Below are positions 43,286 to 51,645 of a stretch of 64,000 nt of DNA, in pieces. A model generated the notes under the pieces. That model was not told the DNA's origin, searched no databases, and saw only the letters and a list, made by a program, of their open reading frames with translations. Source of the DNA: Victivallis lenta (lineage in GTDB: Bacteria > Verrucomicrobiota > Lentisphaeria > Victivallales > Victivallaceae); the NCBI RefSeq assembly GCF_009695545.1, contig NZ_VUNS01000002.1, forward strand, positions 124,001 through 188,000. The letters are read 5' to 3'. Each line of letters starts with the position of its first letter. Within the stretch, counting starts at the first letter, position 1. Position numbers and translations under genes: made by a program.

Positions 43286-43301
43286 TGGCACGTTTTCTGC
43301 T
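43286..43301 (+). promoter_or_regulatory. sigma-54 promoter of the PII-amt operon
   Basis: TGGCACGTTTTCTGCT matches the -24/-12 consensus (TGGCACG-N4-TTGCA) at 10 of 12 defined positions, with GG and GC at the right spacing. It lies 41 bases before the PII start. This implies control by RpoN and an NtrC-type activator under nitrogen limitation. I did not find a clear activator site in the 200 bases upstream. Confidence 0.85.
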
Positions 43302-43342
43302 GAAACACAGTCGAACCCAATCAGAAACAGGGAGGTGAACTC

Positions 43343-43684
43343 ATGAAACTCATCATTGCCTACATCAAGCCCGAACGGCTGAACGCAGTGAAGCAGGAGC
43401 TCTACAAGCGCAATGTCTTCAAGATGTCGGTCAGCAACGCGCTCGGCTGCGGGCAGCAGAAAGGGTATGTGGAGGCGTACCGCGGCGCGATGGCCGAAGT
43501 CAATCTGCTCAAGAAGGTCCGGCTGGCCATCGGCGTCAACGACGACTTCGTCGAAACCACGCTCGAAGGCATCATCGCCGGGGCGCGGACCGGCCGGATC
43601 GGCGACGGGAAAATCTTCGTTCTGCCGATGGAGGACTGCATCCGCATCCGCACCGGCGAACACGGCCCGGATGCCATCGGATGA
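43343..43684 (+). CDS. PII-family nitrogen regulator lacking the Tyr51 modification site
   Basis: A 113-residue PII signalling protein that senses ATP/ADP and 2-oxoglutarate and gates the partner ammonium transporter. Conserved parts: [24 protein letters not shown] with Tyr46, [14 protein letters not shown] and IRIRTGEHG. Aligned on E. coli GlnB numbering without gaps, position 51, the uridylylated tyrosine, is Ala ([11 protein letters not shown]). Regulation by UMP at this site is therefore impossible; effector binding alone is likely. Start with GGGAGG upstream; next to amt, so GlnK-like by context. Confidence 0.93.
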   Translation: MKLIIAYIKPERLNAVKQELYKRNVFKMSVSNALGCGQQKGYVEAYRGAMAEVNLLKKVRLAIGVNDDFVETTLEGIIAGARTGRIGDGKIFVLPMEDCIRIRTGEHGPDAIG

Positions 43685-43731
43685 CCGGTATGCCAGCCAG
43701 AAACGATTCCATTACTTTCGGAGATAACATC

Positions 43732-45072
43732 ATGATGCACAAATTGAAAACAGTTTCCATCCTCGCCCTCCTCGGAGCGGCGGCGACGCTTCCGGCGGAG
43801 GAGGCTGCCGCGACCGCACCCGCAACCGCCGCGGAGGCTCTGTTCTACATCGACAACCTCTGGGTGCTGATCGGCGGCATGCTGGTCTTTCTGATGCACC
43901 TCGGTTTCGCGACGGTCGAATCCGGCCTCTGCCGGGCGAAGAACTGCACGAACATCCTCTTCAAGAACACGCTGGTTCCGGCGATCGGTTTCATCACCTA
44001 CGCGATCATGGGCTTTTCGCTCATGTATCCGGGCGAAGCCTGGCAGGTCGGCAGGGTGCTCGGCTTCGCCGGCTTCGGCATGGGCGCCGATCCCGACGCG
44101 ACCATCGCACAGGCGATGGCCTACAACGGTCATTTCACCTACTGGAGCGATTTCTTCTTCCAGGGCATGTTCGCCGCGACCGCCGCGACCATCGTCTCCG
44201 GAGCGGTGGCGGAGCGCGTGAAGGTCAGCAGCTTCCTCATCTTCACGTTCTTCTATGTCATGTTCGTCTACCCGGTGATCGGCTCCTGGGGCTGGGGAGG
44301 CGGCTGGCTGGCCGATCTGAACTTCCATGACTTCGCCGGCTCCACCTTCGTCCACAGCGTCGGCGGCTGGGGCGCGCTCGCCGGCGTGCTGCTGCTCGGG
44401 CCCCGTATCGGCAAATACGTGAACGGCAAGGCGATGCCGATCATGGGACACAGCATGCCGCTGGCGACGATCGGCGTATTCTGCCTGTGGCTCGGCTGGT
44501 TCGGGTTCAACGGCGGCTCCATCCTCTCGGCCGAACCGACCAAGATCTCTTTCGTCCTCGTGACCACAATGTTCGGCGCCTCCGCCGGAGTCATCGGCGC
44601 GCTGGTCTGCAGCTCGGTGCTGCTGCACAAGCCGGATCTCTCCATGACGCTGAACGGATGCCTGGCCGGACTCGTGGCGATCACGGCGGGCGCGGACTGC
44701 GTAAGCCCGACCAGCGCAATCATCATCGGGCTCGTCGGCGGCGTCATCGTCGTGCCTTCCGTCCTCATGTTCGACAAACTGCAGCTCGACGACCCGGTCG
44801 GCGCGCTCTCCGTCCACCTCGTGAACGGCATCTGGGGAACACTCGCGGTCGGCATCTTCGCCTTCCCCGACGCCGGTTACAGCTTCCTCGCCCAGCTGAC
44901 CGGCGTGCTCGCGGTCGGAGCGGTCGCCTTTCCGTCAGCCCTGCTGATCTTCTACGCGATCAGAAAAACCATGGGGCTGCGGGTCAGCGAAGAGGAGGAA
45001 CTGCGCGGCCTCGACCTCGGAGAACACGGCATGGAAGCCTATCCCGGATTCCAGTTCTTCAGCAATCAGTAA
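43732..45072 (+). CDS. amt: ammonium transporter
   Basis: A 446-residue Amt/Mep/Rh channel. A signal peptide (VSILALLGAAATLPAEEA) is followed by 11 transmembrane segments. Seen: GLCRAKNCTNILFKNTL, YWSDFFFQGMFAATAATIVS, DFAGSTFVHSVGG with the first pore histidine, and GALSVHLVNGIWGTLAVGIF with the second. Start: 43732 with GGAG is preferred over an ATG at 43681 that overlaps the PII stop. Transcribed with PII from the sigma-54 promoter; ends at the terminator at 45125. Confidence 0.95.
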   Translation: MMHKLKTVSILALLGAAATLPAEEAAATAPATAAEALFYIDNLWVLIGGMLVFLMHLGFATVESGLCRAKNCTNILFKNTLVPAIGFITYAIMGFSLMYPGEAWQVGRVLGFAGFGMGADPDATIAQAMAYNGHFTYWSDFFFQGMFAATAATIVSGAVAERVKVSSFLIFTFFYVMFVYPVIGSWGWGGGWLADLNFHDFAGSTFVHSVGGWGALAGVLLLGPRIGKYVNGKAMPIMGHSMPLATIGVFCLWLGWFGFNGGSILSAEPTKISFVLVTTMFGASAGVIGALVCSSVLLHKPDLSMTLNGCLAGLVAITAGADCVSPTSAIIIGLVGGVIVVPSVLMFDKLQLDDPVGALSVHLVNGIWGTLAVGIFAFPDAGYSFLAQLTGVLAVGAVAFPSALLIFYAIRKTMGLRVSEEEELRGLDLGEHGMEAYPGFQFFSNQ

Positions 45073-45085
45073 CAACACCTCCCCG

Positions 45086-45124
45086 GAAATTCCCGGATTT
45101 GCTCCTCACGGGTCCGGGAATTTC
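45086..45124 (+). other. first of two tandem hairpins after amt
   Basis: GAAATTCCCGGA (45086-45097) pairs perfectly with TCCGGGAATTTC (45113-45124). It abuts the terminator hairpin that follows and may protect the 3' end of the transcript. Confidence 0.7.
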
Positions 45125-45162
45125 AACGGGAACCGGCCTGGACAACCGGTTCCCGTTTTTTT
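45125..45162 (+). terminator. intrinsic terminator of the PII-amt operon
   Basis: AACGGGAACCGG pairs with CCGGTTCCCGTT across a 9-base loop and runs into seven T. Confidence 0.93.
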
Positions 45163-45215
45163 GCGATTCAAGGTGCCGGCCGAACCGGACAGCCCGACTC
45201 CCGCTCCATCGCGAA

Positions 45216-46514
45216 TCAGGTGACGGCGAATGCGGGAATGCAGAAATTCTCCGGCAGATCCCAGCCGCCGCGCAGAAAGAGATGCTCCGGTTCGGGCGGC
45301 GTCTCCCAGTCGAATTCGACGCCGAGCCGGTCCGGAGGGAAACCGAATTCCACCCGCCGGATATTCCGGAACGGCAGGCGCGCCGCCAGCGTCTCCCAGT
45401 CGACCGGACGGTCGCAGAGAAGCTCATGCAGCAGCAGCGTGTCCCCGCACTGCTCCGCCGCGACGGCGAGACCGGGGCCGAGCCGCAGCAGCCGGTCCGC
45501 ATATCCGCCGAAGAGATGAAAGCAGCGCAGCTCCCGGCAGTCGAGCACATCGAACACGGCGGACGGGAAACGCCGTTTTCCGGCCAGCGGGGCAGCCGCG
45601 TCCGGCGTGCATCTCTCCGGTTCGAACGGGTTGTCGATCGACAACCGCGCAACCGGCCGCATCGTACGCGCCGCAGAAAATCCGAACTTCGGGTAGAAGT
45701 CCGACACGGAATCGTTCGCGAACAGAAAAACCGGCGTCTCCGCATAGCGCCGCAGGACGCCGCCGAGCAGCCGCCTCATATATCCCTGCCCGCGCGCTTC
45801 CGGAGAAGTGGCCACTCCGCCGAGCTGAATCGCAAAAAACTCTTTCCCCTTCACGCGCAGCTTCATGCGCGAGACGCCGACATGGGCGACCATGCGCCCG
45901 GCGTCGATCAGGGAGAAACTCTCGTACTTGTCGCTCCACATGCCGCGCCGGAACCAGAAATCGAAGTCGAAGTCGAACACCTCGCGCATCAGGACATTCA
46001 GCTGCACGGCATATTCCGGGTCGAAGCCGTTCCGCATCCGGATCGGCAGCTCCCGCCCGGCCGAACGCGCTTCGCGGAAGAAGGCCGCGAGCAGATTCCG
46101 CGCTTCGGCGGCGCAGATTTCCGGCGTGACTTCGGGTTTCCAGAGGGAACCGGGGTGGGCCGGAATCCCGAACACGGAGCAGCCGCCGAAGCGCGGGTCC
46201 GCGGCTCCGTAGACGATGCGGCGCACCCGGGCGTTGACCAGCGCGCCGGCGCACATCGGGCAAGGCTCCTTCGTGACATAGACCGTCACGTCCTCCATGC
46301 GCCAGTCGCCGCGCAGCAGTTCAAGCTTGTGCAGCAGCTCAAGCTCGGCGTGGGCGGTTGCGCTTCTGCGCTCCTCGACCCGGTTGCGGGCGGAGACGAC
46401 CGCCTTGCCGCCTACGACGGCGACGGCGCCGACCGGAACCTCTCCGGCCCGCGCCGCCTCCTCCGCCTGCTCAAGCGCAAGCGCCATAAACCGCCGGTCG
46501 CAGGAATTCATCAT
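45216..46514 (-). CDS. TadA-like tRNA adenosine deaminase fused to a GNAT acetyltransferase
   Basis: A 432-residue two-domain protein. Residues 1-155 match TadA, which makes inosine-34 in tRNA-Arg: zinc ligands H55 (AHAELELL), C85 and C88 (EPCPMCAGAL), catalytic E57. Residues ~155-300 are a GNAT domain with the acetyl-CoA loop VATSPEARGQGYMRRLLGG and DFYPKFGFS. The last ~130 residues form a further domain like that in larger GNATs (Eis-like). The frame is continuous. ATG at 46514 overlaps the upstream lipoprotein stop (ATGA). TadA is usually essential, so the fused enzyme may be the cell's only copy. Confidence 0.9.
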   Translation of the reverse strand: MMNSCDRRFMALALEQAEEAARAGEVPVGAVAVVGGKAVVSARNRVEERRSATAHAELELLHKLELLRGDWRMEDVTVYVTKEPCPMCAGALVNARVRRIVYGAADPRFGGCSVFGIPAHPGSLWKPEVTPEICAAEARNLLAAFFREARSAGRELPIRMRNGFDPEYAVQLNVLMREVFDFDFDFWFRRGMWSDKYESFSLIDAGRMVAHVGVSRMKLRVKGKEFFAIQLGGVATSPEARGQGYMRRLLGGVLRRYAETPVFLFANDSVSDFYPKFGFSAARTMRPVARLSIDNPFEPERCTPDAAAPLAGKRRFPSAVFDVLDCRELRCFHLFGGYADRLLRLGPGLAVAAEQCGDTLLLHELLCDRPVDWETLAARLPFRNIRRVEFGFPPDRLGVEFDWETPPEPEHLFLRGGWDLPENFCIPAFAVT

Positions 46515-46897
46515 TTCTCGATGACGTCAGCCCGCAGGACAACGGTCTGGTAAAGCGCAAACACAAGCCGGACATAGTGGTCGCCGTACTGGTAGTTGAA
46601 GGTGATGGTCCGGTCGGGACGGTCGGTCGAATCCGGAACGCCGTCGCCGAAATAGAGCAGGTCATTGATGGTTTTCGCTTCGCGGGTGAAGGTGAAATCG
46701 ACTTTTTTGATCAGCCTCTTGATCGCGTTGTACTTCTCCTCGCTGTTCGAGGGGATGTTCGGATTCTTCAGGATGGCGATCTCCTCCGGATAGAGGATCG
46801 GCACCTCAAGATCTTCGGAAGGCAGGCGTTTGGTCGCACACCCGGCCAGAACGGCGAGTGCCGCCCCCGCCATAAGAATCCTCGAAAAATTTTTCAT
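46511..46897 (-). CDS. small lipoprotein of unknown function
   Basis: A 128-residue lipoprotein (signal MKNFSRILMAGAALAVLAGC). The mature part has YPEEIAILKNPNIPSNSEEK, a helix AIKRLIKKVDFTFTREAKTI, and a beta-rich end FNYQYGDHYVRLVFALYQTV. I do not recognise the family. Start at 46897 has GGAG six bases upstream. Coupled by ATGA to the TadA-GNAT gene. Confidence 0.82.
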   Translation of the reverse strand: MKNFSRILMAGAALAVLAGCATKRLPSEDLEVPILYPEEIAILKNPNIPSNSEEKYNAIKRLIKKVDFTFTREAKTINDLLYFGDGVPDSTDRPDRTITFNYQYGDHYVRLVFALYQTVVLRADVIEK

Positions 46898-46915
46898 ATC
46901 ATGCTCCTTTTCCAT

Positions 46916-46944
46916 TTGCATTTCCGCAAAAAACGGTTATATTC
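46916..46944 (+). promoter_or_regulatory. promoter of tRNA-Gly
   Basis: TTGCAA (46916-46921) and TATATT (46939-46944), spacing 17, with the tRNA beginning 22 bases later. Confidence 0.7.
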
Positions 46945-46965
46945 TTTCACATGCCTCCGGAATTG

Positions 46966-47039
46966 CGGGTGTAGCAAAACGGTCATGCTCCAGCTTCCCA
47001 AGCTGGCGACGCCGGTTCGACTCCGGTCACCCGCTCCAT
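46966..47039 (+). tRNA. tRNA-Gly (anticodon CCC)
   Basis: 74 bases including encoded CCA. Acceptor stem GCGGGTG/CACCCGC, D arm GCA/TGC, anticodon stem CCAGC/GCTGG with loop TTCCCAA (anticodon CCC, reads GGG), T arm GCCGG-TTCGACT-CCGGT, discriminator T. Confidence 0.95.
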
Positions 47040-47507
47040 TTTTCCCCTTCCCTGTGATCCGTTTCCGCAACGCAGCAGATGCCGATTCGTTTTTCGCGTG
47101 TGCGCCGGCGCGTTCACAATTAAAGCGGGAGCTGCGCATGGTCGGGAATTCTCTCCCCGCAGCCGCTCCTTCGCGGGGAAACATGGGTGCTTTCCGGTAT
47201 TTCATTGCTGTCCTTGTCTTTGTGATACATTAGCCGGGCAGCGGATAAAAATCAAGAGCCCTCCGCCGTTTTTCCCGATTTTTGAGGAAACCGCCCGGAC
47301 CGGACAACAGCTTCCGGGAAGCCGGCATTCCCCCGCCGGCCGCGTTTCACGAGCAGTATTGCGTTTAACGGGACTCATTCCGGCCGCCCCGGGCCGGCCG
47401 TGATATCCGTGCAGATAGTTAAGTCATCTGAAATAAAGATGATAGACCCCTCCCGGGCCGTTTGAGGCGAAAAAAACGGAATTTACAAAAATTCGGCATA
47501 AAAACTC
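47040..47507. other. spacer without a recognised gene
   Basis: No convincing frame. It holds a small hairpin TCCCCGC/GCGGGGA (47154-47179) and no tRNA terminator that I can see. A small RNA cannot be excluded. Confidence 0.5.
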
Positions 47508-47535
47508 TTGCATTTTCATTTTTCGGGGCTATAGT
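47508..47535 (+). promoter_or_regulatory. promoter of the decarboxylase gene
   Basis: TTGCAT (47508-47513) and TATAGT (47530-47535), spacing 16. The ~110-base leader holds a small stem CCTGAA-CAC-TTCAGG. Confidence 0.6.
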
Positions 47536-47649
47536 CATTGGTATGAGGAGAAGATCAGGGCCTGAACACTTCAGGTCCCATTCAGGTTTGGGCGGCGGGA
47601 TGCGTCATCGACGCCGTTCAATAAAAAAACCAAAAGAGGAGAAATCATC

Positions 47650-48921
47650 ATGAGCACAACGATCAAACCGATCAACAAGACGTTTACAGCCGGCAAGTGG
47701 ATGCCCAGGGACCGCGAAACGCTGGTCAACTGGATGCAGAAAGTCATGGACAAGGCGGAGAAGGACACGGGTCCGCTGCTGCCGGTCGTCGAAAATCTGA
47801 AGAATTTCATCGAAACCGACGCCAAGGCCTACATGTTTTTCAACCAGATGTTCGACGAAGTTCCGGCGGACAAGAAGAAAACCCTGCTCGGGCTGCCGCA
47901 GGTGCGCGACTACCAGCATATGCTGAGGCTGTTCAACGTGATCCTGACTCATGCGCCGAGCTTCAACGAAACCGGTTTCGTCGGATTCCCGTTCAACGCG
48001 ATCCTGGACTGGTCGATGGCGACGACCGGCGGCTGGGCCGGGTTCATCAACGACAAGGTCAACGTCCACATCAAGGCGATTCTGGATGCGTGGGGAACGT
48101 TCCTGCGTTCGCCGGAGAGCGCCTACGTCCTGAGCGACCATCCGCGAAACGGCTGGTTCGGGGAAGACGCCAGAAAAGCGCTGCCGAATTTCGCCGACGA
48201 GTTCGTCTGCGATCCGTCGAAGCCGCATTACGGCTTCAACTCATGGGATCACTTCTTCGTGCGTGAATTCCGTGAGGGTGTGCGCCCCATCGCCGAGCCG
48301 GACAACGACGCCGTCGTCGTCAACGCCTGCGAATCCGCACCCTTCGCCATCGCCAGGAATGTCCAGCTGCTGGACAAATTCTGGATCAAGGCCCAGCCGT
48401 ACGCCCTGCAGTTCATGCTGAACAACGACCCGTGGACGAAGCGGTTCGTCGGCGGCACCATCTACCAGGCGTTCCTGAGCGCGCTGACCTATCACCGCTG
48501 GCATTCGCCGGTCTCCGGACGCATCGTCAAGACCTACGTGATCCCGGGCTCCTATTATTCTGAAGCCCGCAGCGTCGGCTATGACCCGGTCGCGCCCAAC
48601 GATTCCCAGGGCTACATCTCGGAAATCGCGACGCGCGCGGTGATCTTCATCGAAGCGGACAACCCCGACATCGGGCTCATGTGCTTCGTCGCCATCGGCA
48701 TGGCGGAGGTTTCGACCTGCGACATCACCGTCTACGAGGGGCAGCATGTCAAGAAAGGTCAGGAGACCGGCATGTTCCACTTCGGCGGCTCCACGCACTG
48801 CCTGATCTTCGGACCGCACGTCAACATCGACTTCGATCTGGGCGGGCAGACCCCGGGAATCGAAAGCGAGAACATCAACATCAATGCGCGCATCGCCACA
48901 GTCGGCCCGCGCAAAAAGTAA
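47650..48921 (+). CDS. pyruvoyl-type PSD/PsiD-like decarboxylase
   Basis: A 423-residue protein of the phosphatidylserine-decarboxylase superfamily. The N-terminal ~190 residues match the extra domain found in PsiD-type proteins (VVENLKNFIETDAKAYMFFN, NSWDHFFVREFREGVRPI). The catalytic part has ALTYHRWHSPVSG (H285) and FHFGGSTHCLIFG; self-cleavage between G380 and S381 would generate the pyruvoyl cofactor. PsiD from mushrooms decarboxylates tryptophan; other relatives act on phosphatidylserine. There is no transmembrane segment, arguing against a membrane-lipid role. RBS AGAGGAG. Standalone, ended by a strong terminator. Confidence 0.88.
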   Translation: MSTTIKPINKTFTAGKWMPRDRETLVNWMQKVMDKAEKDTGPLLPVVENLKNFIETDAKAYMFFNQMFDEVPADKKKTLLGLPQVRDYQHMLRLFNVILTHAPSFNETGFVGFPFNAILDWSMATTGGWAGFINDKVNVHIKAILDAWGTFLRSPESAYVLSDHPRNGWFGEDARKALPNFADEFVCDPSKPHYGFNSWDHFFVREFREGVRPIAEPDNDAVVVNACESAPFAIARNVQLLDKFWIKAQPYALQFMLNNDPWTKRFVGGTIYQAFLSALTYHRWHSPVSGRIVKTYVIPGSYYSEARSVGYDPVAPNDSQGYISEIATRAVIFIEADNPDIGLMCFVAIGMAEVSTCDITVYEGQHVKKGQETGMFHFGGSTHCLIFGPHVNIDFDLGGQTPGIESENININARIATVGPRKK

Positions 48922-48935
48922 GACATGCGAAAAGC

Positions 48936-48971
48936 ATCCCCCGGCGCCTCACCGCGCCGGGGGATTTTTTT
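48936..48971 (+). terminator. intrinsic terminator of the decarboxylase gene
   Basis: ATCCCCCGGCGC pairs with GCGCCGGGGGAT across a 6-base loop, followed by seven T. Confidence 0.95.
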
Positions 48972-48982
48972 GCATGATGCAA

Positions 48983-51085
48983 TCAATCCCGCTGCTGCCG
49001 CAGCTCCAGTACGGTTTCCGCGTCGATGGTGTCGACGGAACTGCCGCCGGCGGCGATGCGCCAGCGACCGGGGGCAATCCGCCTCCGGCCGTCCGCGGCG
49101 GTCAGGAGGAACGCTTCCGGATCGATCCGGAATTCAACCCGCCGTCTTTCGCCCGGAGCGAGGGAGACGCGCGCCATCCCGGCCAGCTGGCGGAGCGGAT
49201 CGTCATATCCGGCGCCGAGCTTCGATACATAGAGCTGGACAACCTCGTCGCCGCCGCGCTCCCCGATATTTTCGACCTCAACCGACACCGCGACCGGCAC
49301 TCCCGCCTCCGACCGATCCGGAACGGCGAGACCGGAATAGCGGAAACGGGTATAGCTGAGCCCGAATCCGAACGGATGCAGGACTTCGCCGCGGAAGAAG
49401 CGGTAGGTCCTGCCCGCCATCGAATAATCGGCGAACGGAGGCAGTTCCTCCGCGCTGCGGTAGAAAGTGACCGGCAGCTTCCCGGAAGGCGAGACCTTCC
49501 CGAACAGGACATCGGCGACCGCCGTGCCGCCGCCGGCCCCCGGATAGAACGCCTGCACCACCGCTCCGGCATACGCCTCGGGGATCGCCAGCGCACTGCC
49601 CGAAAGCACGACAAGGACGACCGGCCTGCCGACCGCCGCGACCTTTTCGATCAGCACCTTCTGGAGACCCGGCAGCTCAAGGCTCAGCTTGTCGCCCGAT
49701 GCATCCGAGTTGTACGCGTCGCCCGCCTCCCCTTCGATGCGCGGGTCGAGCCCGACGCAGACGATCGAAACGTCGGCGCGTTCCGCCGCGGAAACCGCTT
49801 CGGCCAGCCGGTCGCCGTCCTCGGCGCAGTTTTCGGTCCGCAGCGAAACAAGTTCGCAGCCGCGCGCGTAAATGACGCGGCACTTCCCCGCGAGCGCCTC
49901 CTGAATCCCGGCCAGCACCGTAACCGGGCGGCTCGGTGTGCCGCAGTAGTTGCCGAGCAGAACGTCGCGCGAATCGGCGTTCGGCCCGATCACCGCGACG
50001 CTGCGGAGCCTCGCCGGGTCGAGCGGCAGCGTTTCGGCCTCATTCTTCAGGAGAACGAGGCTCTTCCGCGCCGCTTCGAGAGCCAGGGCGCGGTGTGCGT
50101 CGCACTCGATGACGTCGCAGGACGGATAGGCCCGATCCGCATCGAACATGCCGAGGCGGAATTTCACGCGAAACTGGTTCCGGAGCGCCCGGTCGAGATC
50201 TTCCCCGGTGATGAGCCCGGCCCGGAGCGCTTCCCCGGCGCGGGGGTCCGCATCGGTCGCCACGTCGACGCCGCTCTTCAGTTCCGCCGCGACCCCTTCC
50301 GCATACGACCCGAACTTTCCGTGTTCATCGACAAGCGCACAGCCGGCTCCGGCGTCGCTGACGACCGCACCGTCGAATCCCCACTCCCCGCGCAGGATGT
50401 CGGTCAGCAGCCTTTGGTTCACACTGCACGGGACCCCGTTCACGGCGTTGTAGGCGCTCATGACCGACTGCGCGCCCGCCTTCACGCACTTTTCGAAAGC
50501 GGGCAGATAGGTCTCGCGCAGATCCTTCTCGCTGACTGCGGCATCGAAGCCGAGCCGGTCCTTCTCCGGGCCGGAGTGGACGGCGAAGTGCTTCGGCGTG
50601 GCGACGGCCTTCAGATGCTCCGGATCGCTTCCCTGCACACCGCGCACGTAAGCGCTGCCGAGTTCGCCGGTCAGAAACGGGCATTCGCCGTAGGTCTCCT
50701 GCCCCCTGCCCCAGCGCGGGTCGCGGAAGATGTTGACGTTCGGCGACCAGTAGGTCAGCCCTTTGTAGGTGCCGAAATCTCCGTGACGGACCGAGTCGGC
50801 GTAACGTGCATTCCCCTCCTCCGCAATCACCTCGCCCATCCGTTCGACGAGCTCCGTCGAGAAAGTCGCCGCCATGGCGATCGCCTGCGGGAAAACGGTC
50901 GCCGCGCCGCTGCGCGCCAGGCCGTGCAGCGCCTCGTTCCACCAGACGTACGGCGGAATTCCGAGCCGCGGAACGGCGGCGTTGCGGTAACCGACAAACC
51001 CGAGTTTCTCCTCGACGGTCAAGGCTTCGAGCAGGGCGTCGATGCGCTCTTCGAGCGGAAGGGAACTGTCTCTGAACTTTTCCAT
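48983..51085 (-). CDS. glycoside hydrolase family 3 (beta-glucosidase/xylosidase type)
   Basis: A 700-residue GH3 enzyme: N-terminal barrel with YVWWNEALHGLAR, TYWSPNVNIFRDPRWGRG and nucleophile D244 (GAVVSDAGAGC); a second alpha/beta domain (RKSLVLLKNEAETLPLDP, VAVIGPNADSRDVLLGNY); and a C-terminal fibronectin-like domain (VEVENIGERGGDEVVQLY). No signal peptide, so it likely cleaves imported beta-linked oligosaccharides. The motif set resembles beta-xylosidase/glucosidase subfamilies. RBS AAGGAG. Monocistronic. Confidence 0.95.
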   Translation of the reverse strand: MEKFRDSSLPLEERIDALLEALTVEEKLGFVGYRNAAVPRLGIPPYVWWNEALHGLARSGAATVFPQAIAMAATFSTELVERMGEVIAEEGNARYADSVRHGDFGTYKGLTYWSPNVNIFRDPRWGRGQETYGECPFLTGELGSAYVRGVQGSDPEHLKAVATPKHFAVHSGPEKDRLGFDAAVSEKDLRETYLPAFEKCVKAGAQSVMSAYNAVNGVPCSVNQRLLTDILRGEWGFDGAVVSDAGAGCALVDEHGKFGSYAEGVAAELKSGVDVATDADPRAGEALRAGLITGEDLDRALRNQFRVKFRLGMFDADRAYPSCDVIECDAHRALALEAARKSLVLLKNEAETLPLDPARLRSVAVIGPNADSRDVLLGNYCGTPSRPVTVLAGIQEALAGKCRVIYARGCELVSLRTENCAEDGDRLAEAVSAAERADVSIVCVGLDPRIEGEAGDAYNSDASGDKLSLELPGLQKVLIEKVAAVGRPVVLVVLSGSALAIPEAYAGAVVQAFYPGAGGGTAVADVLFGKVSPSGKLPVTFYRSAEELPPFADYSMAGRTYRFFRGEVLHPFGFGLSYTRFRYSGLAVPDRSEAGVPVAVSVEVENIGERGGDEVVQLYVSKLGAGYDDPLRQLAGMARVSLAPGERRRVEFRIDPEAFLLTAADGRRRIAPGRWRIAAGGSSVDTIDAETVLELRQQRD

Positions 51086-51153
51086 GCTTCACTCCTTGAA
51101 ATTCCGGCTGAAAATCATATACTGTCATTCAGAATACAACCGCACAACCTTAT

Positions 51154-51558
51154 ATGCAAGCCGTCTCCATGCATTCTTACGAAGAAATCGCGCCGCGCCT
51201 CGCCCAATCGAAATTCCGAAGCCGCTTCCGTCTGGGCAGGCGCGAACTCGTCTGCATCGCGGAAAAAGGGTTCCCGGTCATCGAAGCGCAGTGCCGGGAA
51301 ATCATCCGAAGGCGCCTCGGCCCCGCCGTCATTCCGAACGACGGCAGGCAGACGCCGTGGCGCGGCCACCCGTGCTTCATTGCCCAGCACGCCACCGGCT
51401 GCTGCTGCCGCGGCTGCCTGCGCAAATGGCACGGCATACCGGAAGGACGGGCGCTCTCCGACGAAGAGATCTCCGCCATCGCCGCGCTCCTGCTTGGCTG
51501 GATCCGCGCCCATGCCGCCGGAGCCGGCGAGCTGCCGCATACGCCGGATCTGTTCTGA
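51154..51558 (+). CDS. DUF4186 family protein
   Basis: A 134-residue protein matching DUF4186: FRSRFRLGRRELVCIAEKG, GRQTPWRGHPCFIAQHATG and CCCRGCLRKWHGIPEGR, with the cysteine/histidine cluster that suggests metal binding. The family function is unknown. No clear RBS; ATG at 51154 or at 51169 may be used. It is divergent from the GH3 gene. Confidence 0.82.
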   Translation: MQAVSMHSYEEIAPRLAQSKFRSRFRLGRRELVCIAEKGFPVIEAQCREIIRRRLGPAVIPNDGRQTPWRGHPCFIAQHATGCCCRGCLRKWHGIPEGRALSDEEISAIAALLLGWIRAHAAGAGELPHTPDLF

Positions 51559-51578
51559 CCCGAAGCTCCTCCGCCGAT

Positions 51579-51606
51579 TTGCTTTTTTGCGAAAACATGA
51601 TATCTT
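51579..51606 (+). promoter_or_regulatory. promoter of the PEBP gene
   Basis: TTGCTT (51579-51584) and TATCTT (51601-51606), spacing 16, 40 bases before the start. Confidence 0.5.
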
Positions 51607-51645
51607 TATGACAGAGAGGAAATTTCAAGACAAGGAGGAGTGTAT

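Noticed and set aside
47462-47653. 63-codon frame before the decarboxylase
   Set aside because: It spans the promoter and leader, is basic and has no RBS; likely chance.
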